Assembly: GCF_016545825.1 (NCBI RefSeq)
Contig: NC_052621.1
Span: 6,844,199 to 6,908,198 of the forward strand
DNA length: 64,000 nt
From: Eucalyptus grandis
Lineage: Eukaryota; Streptophyta; Magnoliopsida; Myrtales; Myrtaceae
Direction of reading: 5' to 3'
Position 1 is the stretch's first letter. Each line of letters begins with the position of its first letter. Made by a program: the position numbers and the translations under genes. Below are positions 63,841 to 64,000 of the stretch, in pieces. The notes under the pieces were generated by a model. It saw only the letters and a program-made list of their open reading frames with translations, searched no databases and had not been told where the DNA came from.

Positions 63841-64000
63841 ATATATGGTTTTGAATTGATAGATAGTACTGTTGGTATGTAATTGAGCTGATTGACTGAT
63901 TGATTGATGGCTTGATTTGACTGGAGTGGATTGGTTGAGATTATGAACTGTATTGACTTGCAGAAAGGAACTGAGGCGAGGTAAGTTCCCTATCTTCTAT

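Larger units (their letters stand above)
58565..64000. mobile_element. Ty3/gypsy-type LTR material, continuing off window
   Basis: Starts TGTGACATCCTTAATTTCC, a start resembling plant gypsy LTRs, and runs to the right edge with a nested insertion at 60726-63707. No gag or pol motif in the window. The GC-rich stretch 59600-60040 yields Pro/Ser-rich frames on both strands that look like composition effects. The right end is outside the window, so the type rests on terminus memory only. Confidence 0.5.

Overview
This window is nuclear DNA from a flowering plant, almost certainly a woody eudicot. The evidence is intron-bearing LRR receptor kinases with canonical GT-AG splice sites, plant Ty1/copia and Ty3/gypsy retroelements, MITE- and MULE-like insertions, a tRNA-like SINE and AT-rich intergenic DNA. 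Species cannot be fixed from sequence alone; a Myrtaceae-like genome is only a guess.

The genic backbone is a head-to-tail tandem array of four closely related leucine-rich-repeat receptor-like kinases, all on the minus strand: copy A (1-2239, cut by the window edge), copy B (22757-25948), copy C (33874-37057) and copy D (46608-49689). They look like LRR subfamily XI, HSL type (closest remembered relative: Arabidopsis HSL3/AT5G25930). Each has a signal peptide, an LRR ectodomain, one transmembrane helix and an RD-type kinase interrupted by one short phase-1 intron at the APE motif. C is intact (1020 aa). B has a 1-bp deletion in the signal peptide and is probably dead. D has a nonsense codon that removes only the C-terminal tail after the kinase. 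A is open across the whole visible part. The copies are mosaics of one another, which suggests gene conversion or unequal crossing-over.

The duplicated unit is larger than the gene. Intergenic DNA right of A, B and C is collinear, and each of those three stretches ends, just before the next kinase gene, with the same decayed plus-strand fragment of a plant hexokinase gene (14152-14283 plus 22108-22460; 32648-32777 plus 33225-33576; 44921-45052 plus 45328-45679). The units differ by private insertions and deletions, so one unit often shows the empty site of an insertion in another.

Private insertions in unit A: a 221-bp MITE (3841-4061), a 799-bp GC-cored element (7454-8252, empty site in unit C) and a full-length decayed Ty1/copia retrotransposon (14318-21688, 5-bp TSD TCTAC, empty site in unit B) that splits the hexokinase relic. 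Unit D carries a SINE (51400-51614), a probable 3.2-kb solo LTR (51716-54963) and a MULE-like element with a possible captured gene segment (55909-57160). The window ends in nested LTR material (58286-64000), including a probable 3-kb solo LTR (60726-63707).

I found no rRNA, no tRNA gene I would defend, no CRISPR and no intact gene other than the receptor kinases. The most interesting biology is a rapidly diversifying receptor array with mixed intact and broken members, whose promoters also differ: copy C has lost a W-box-containing segment.
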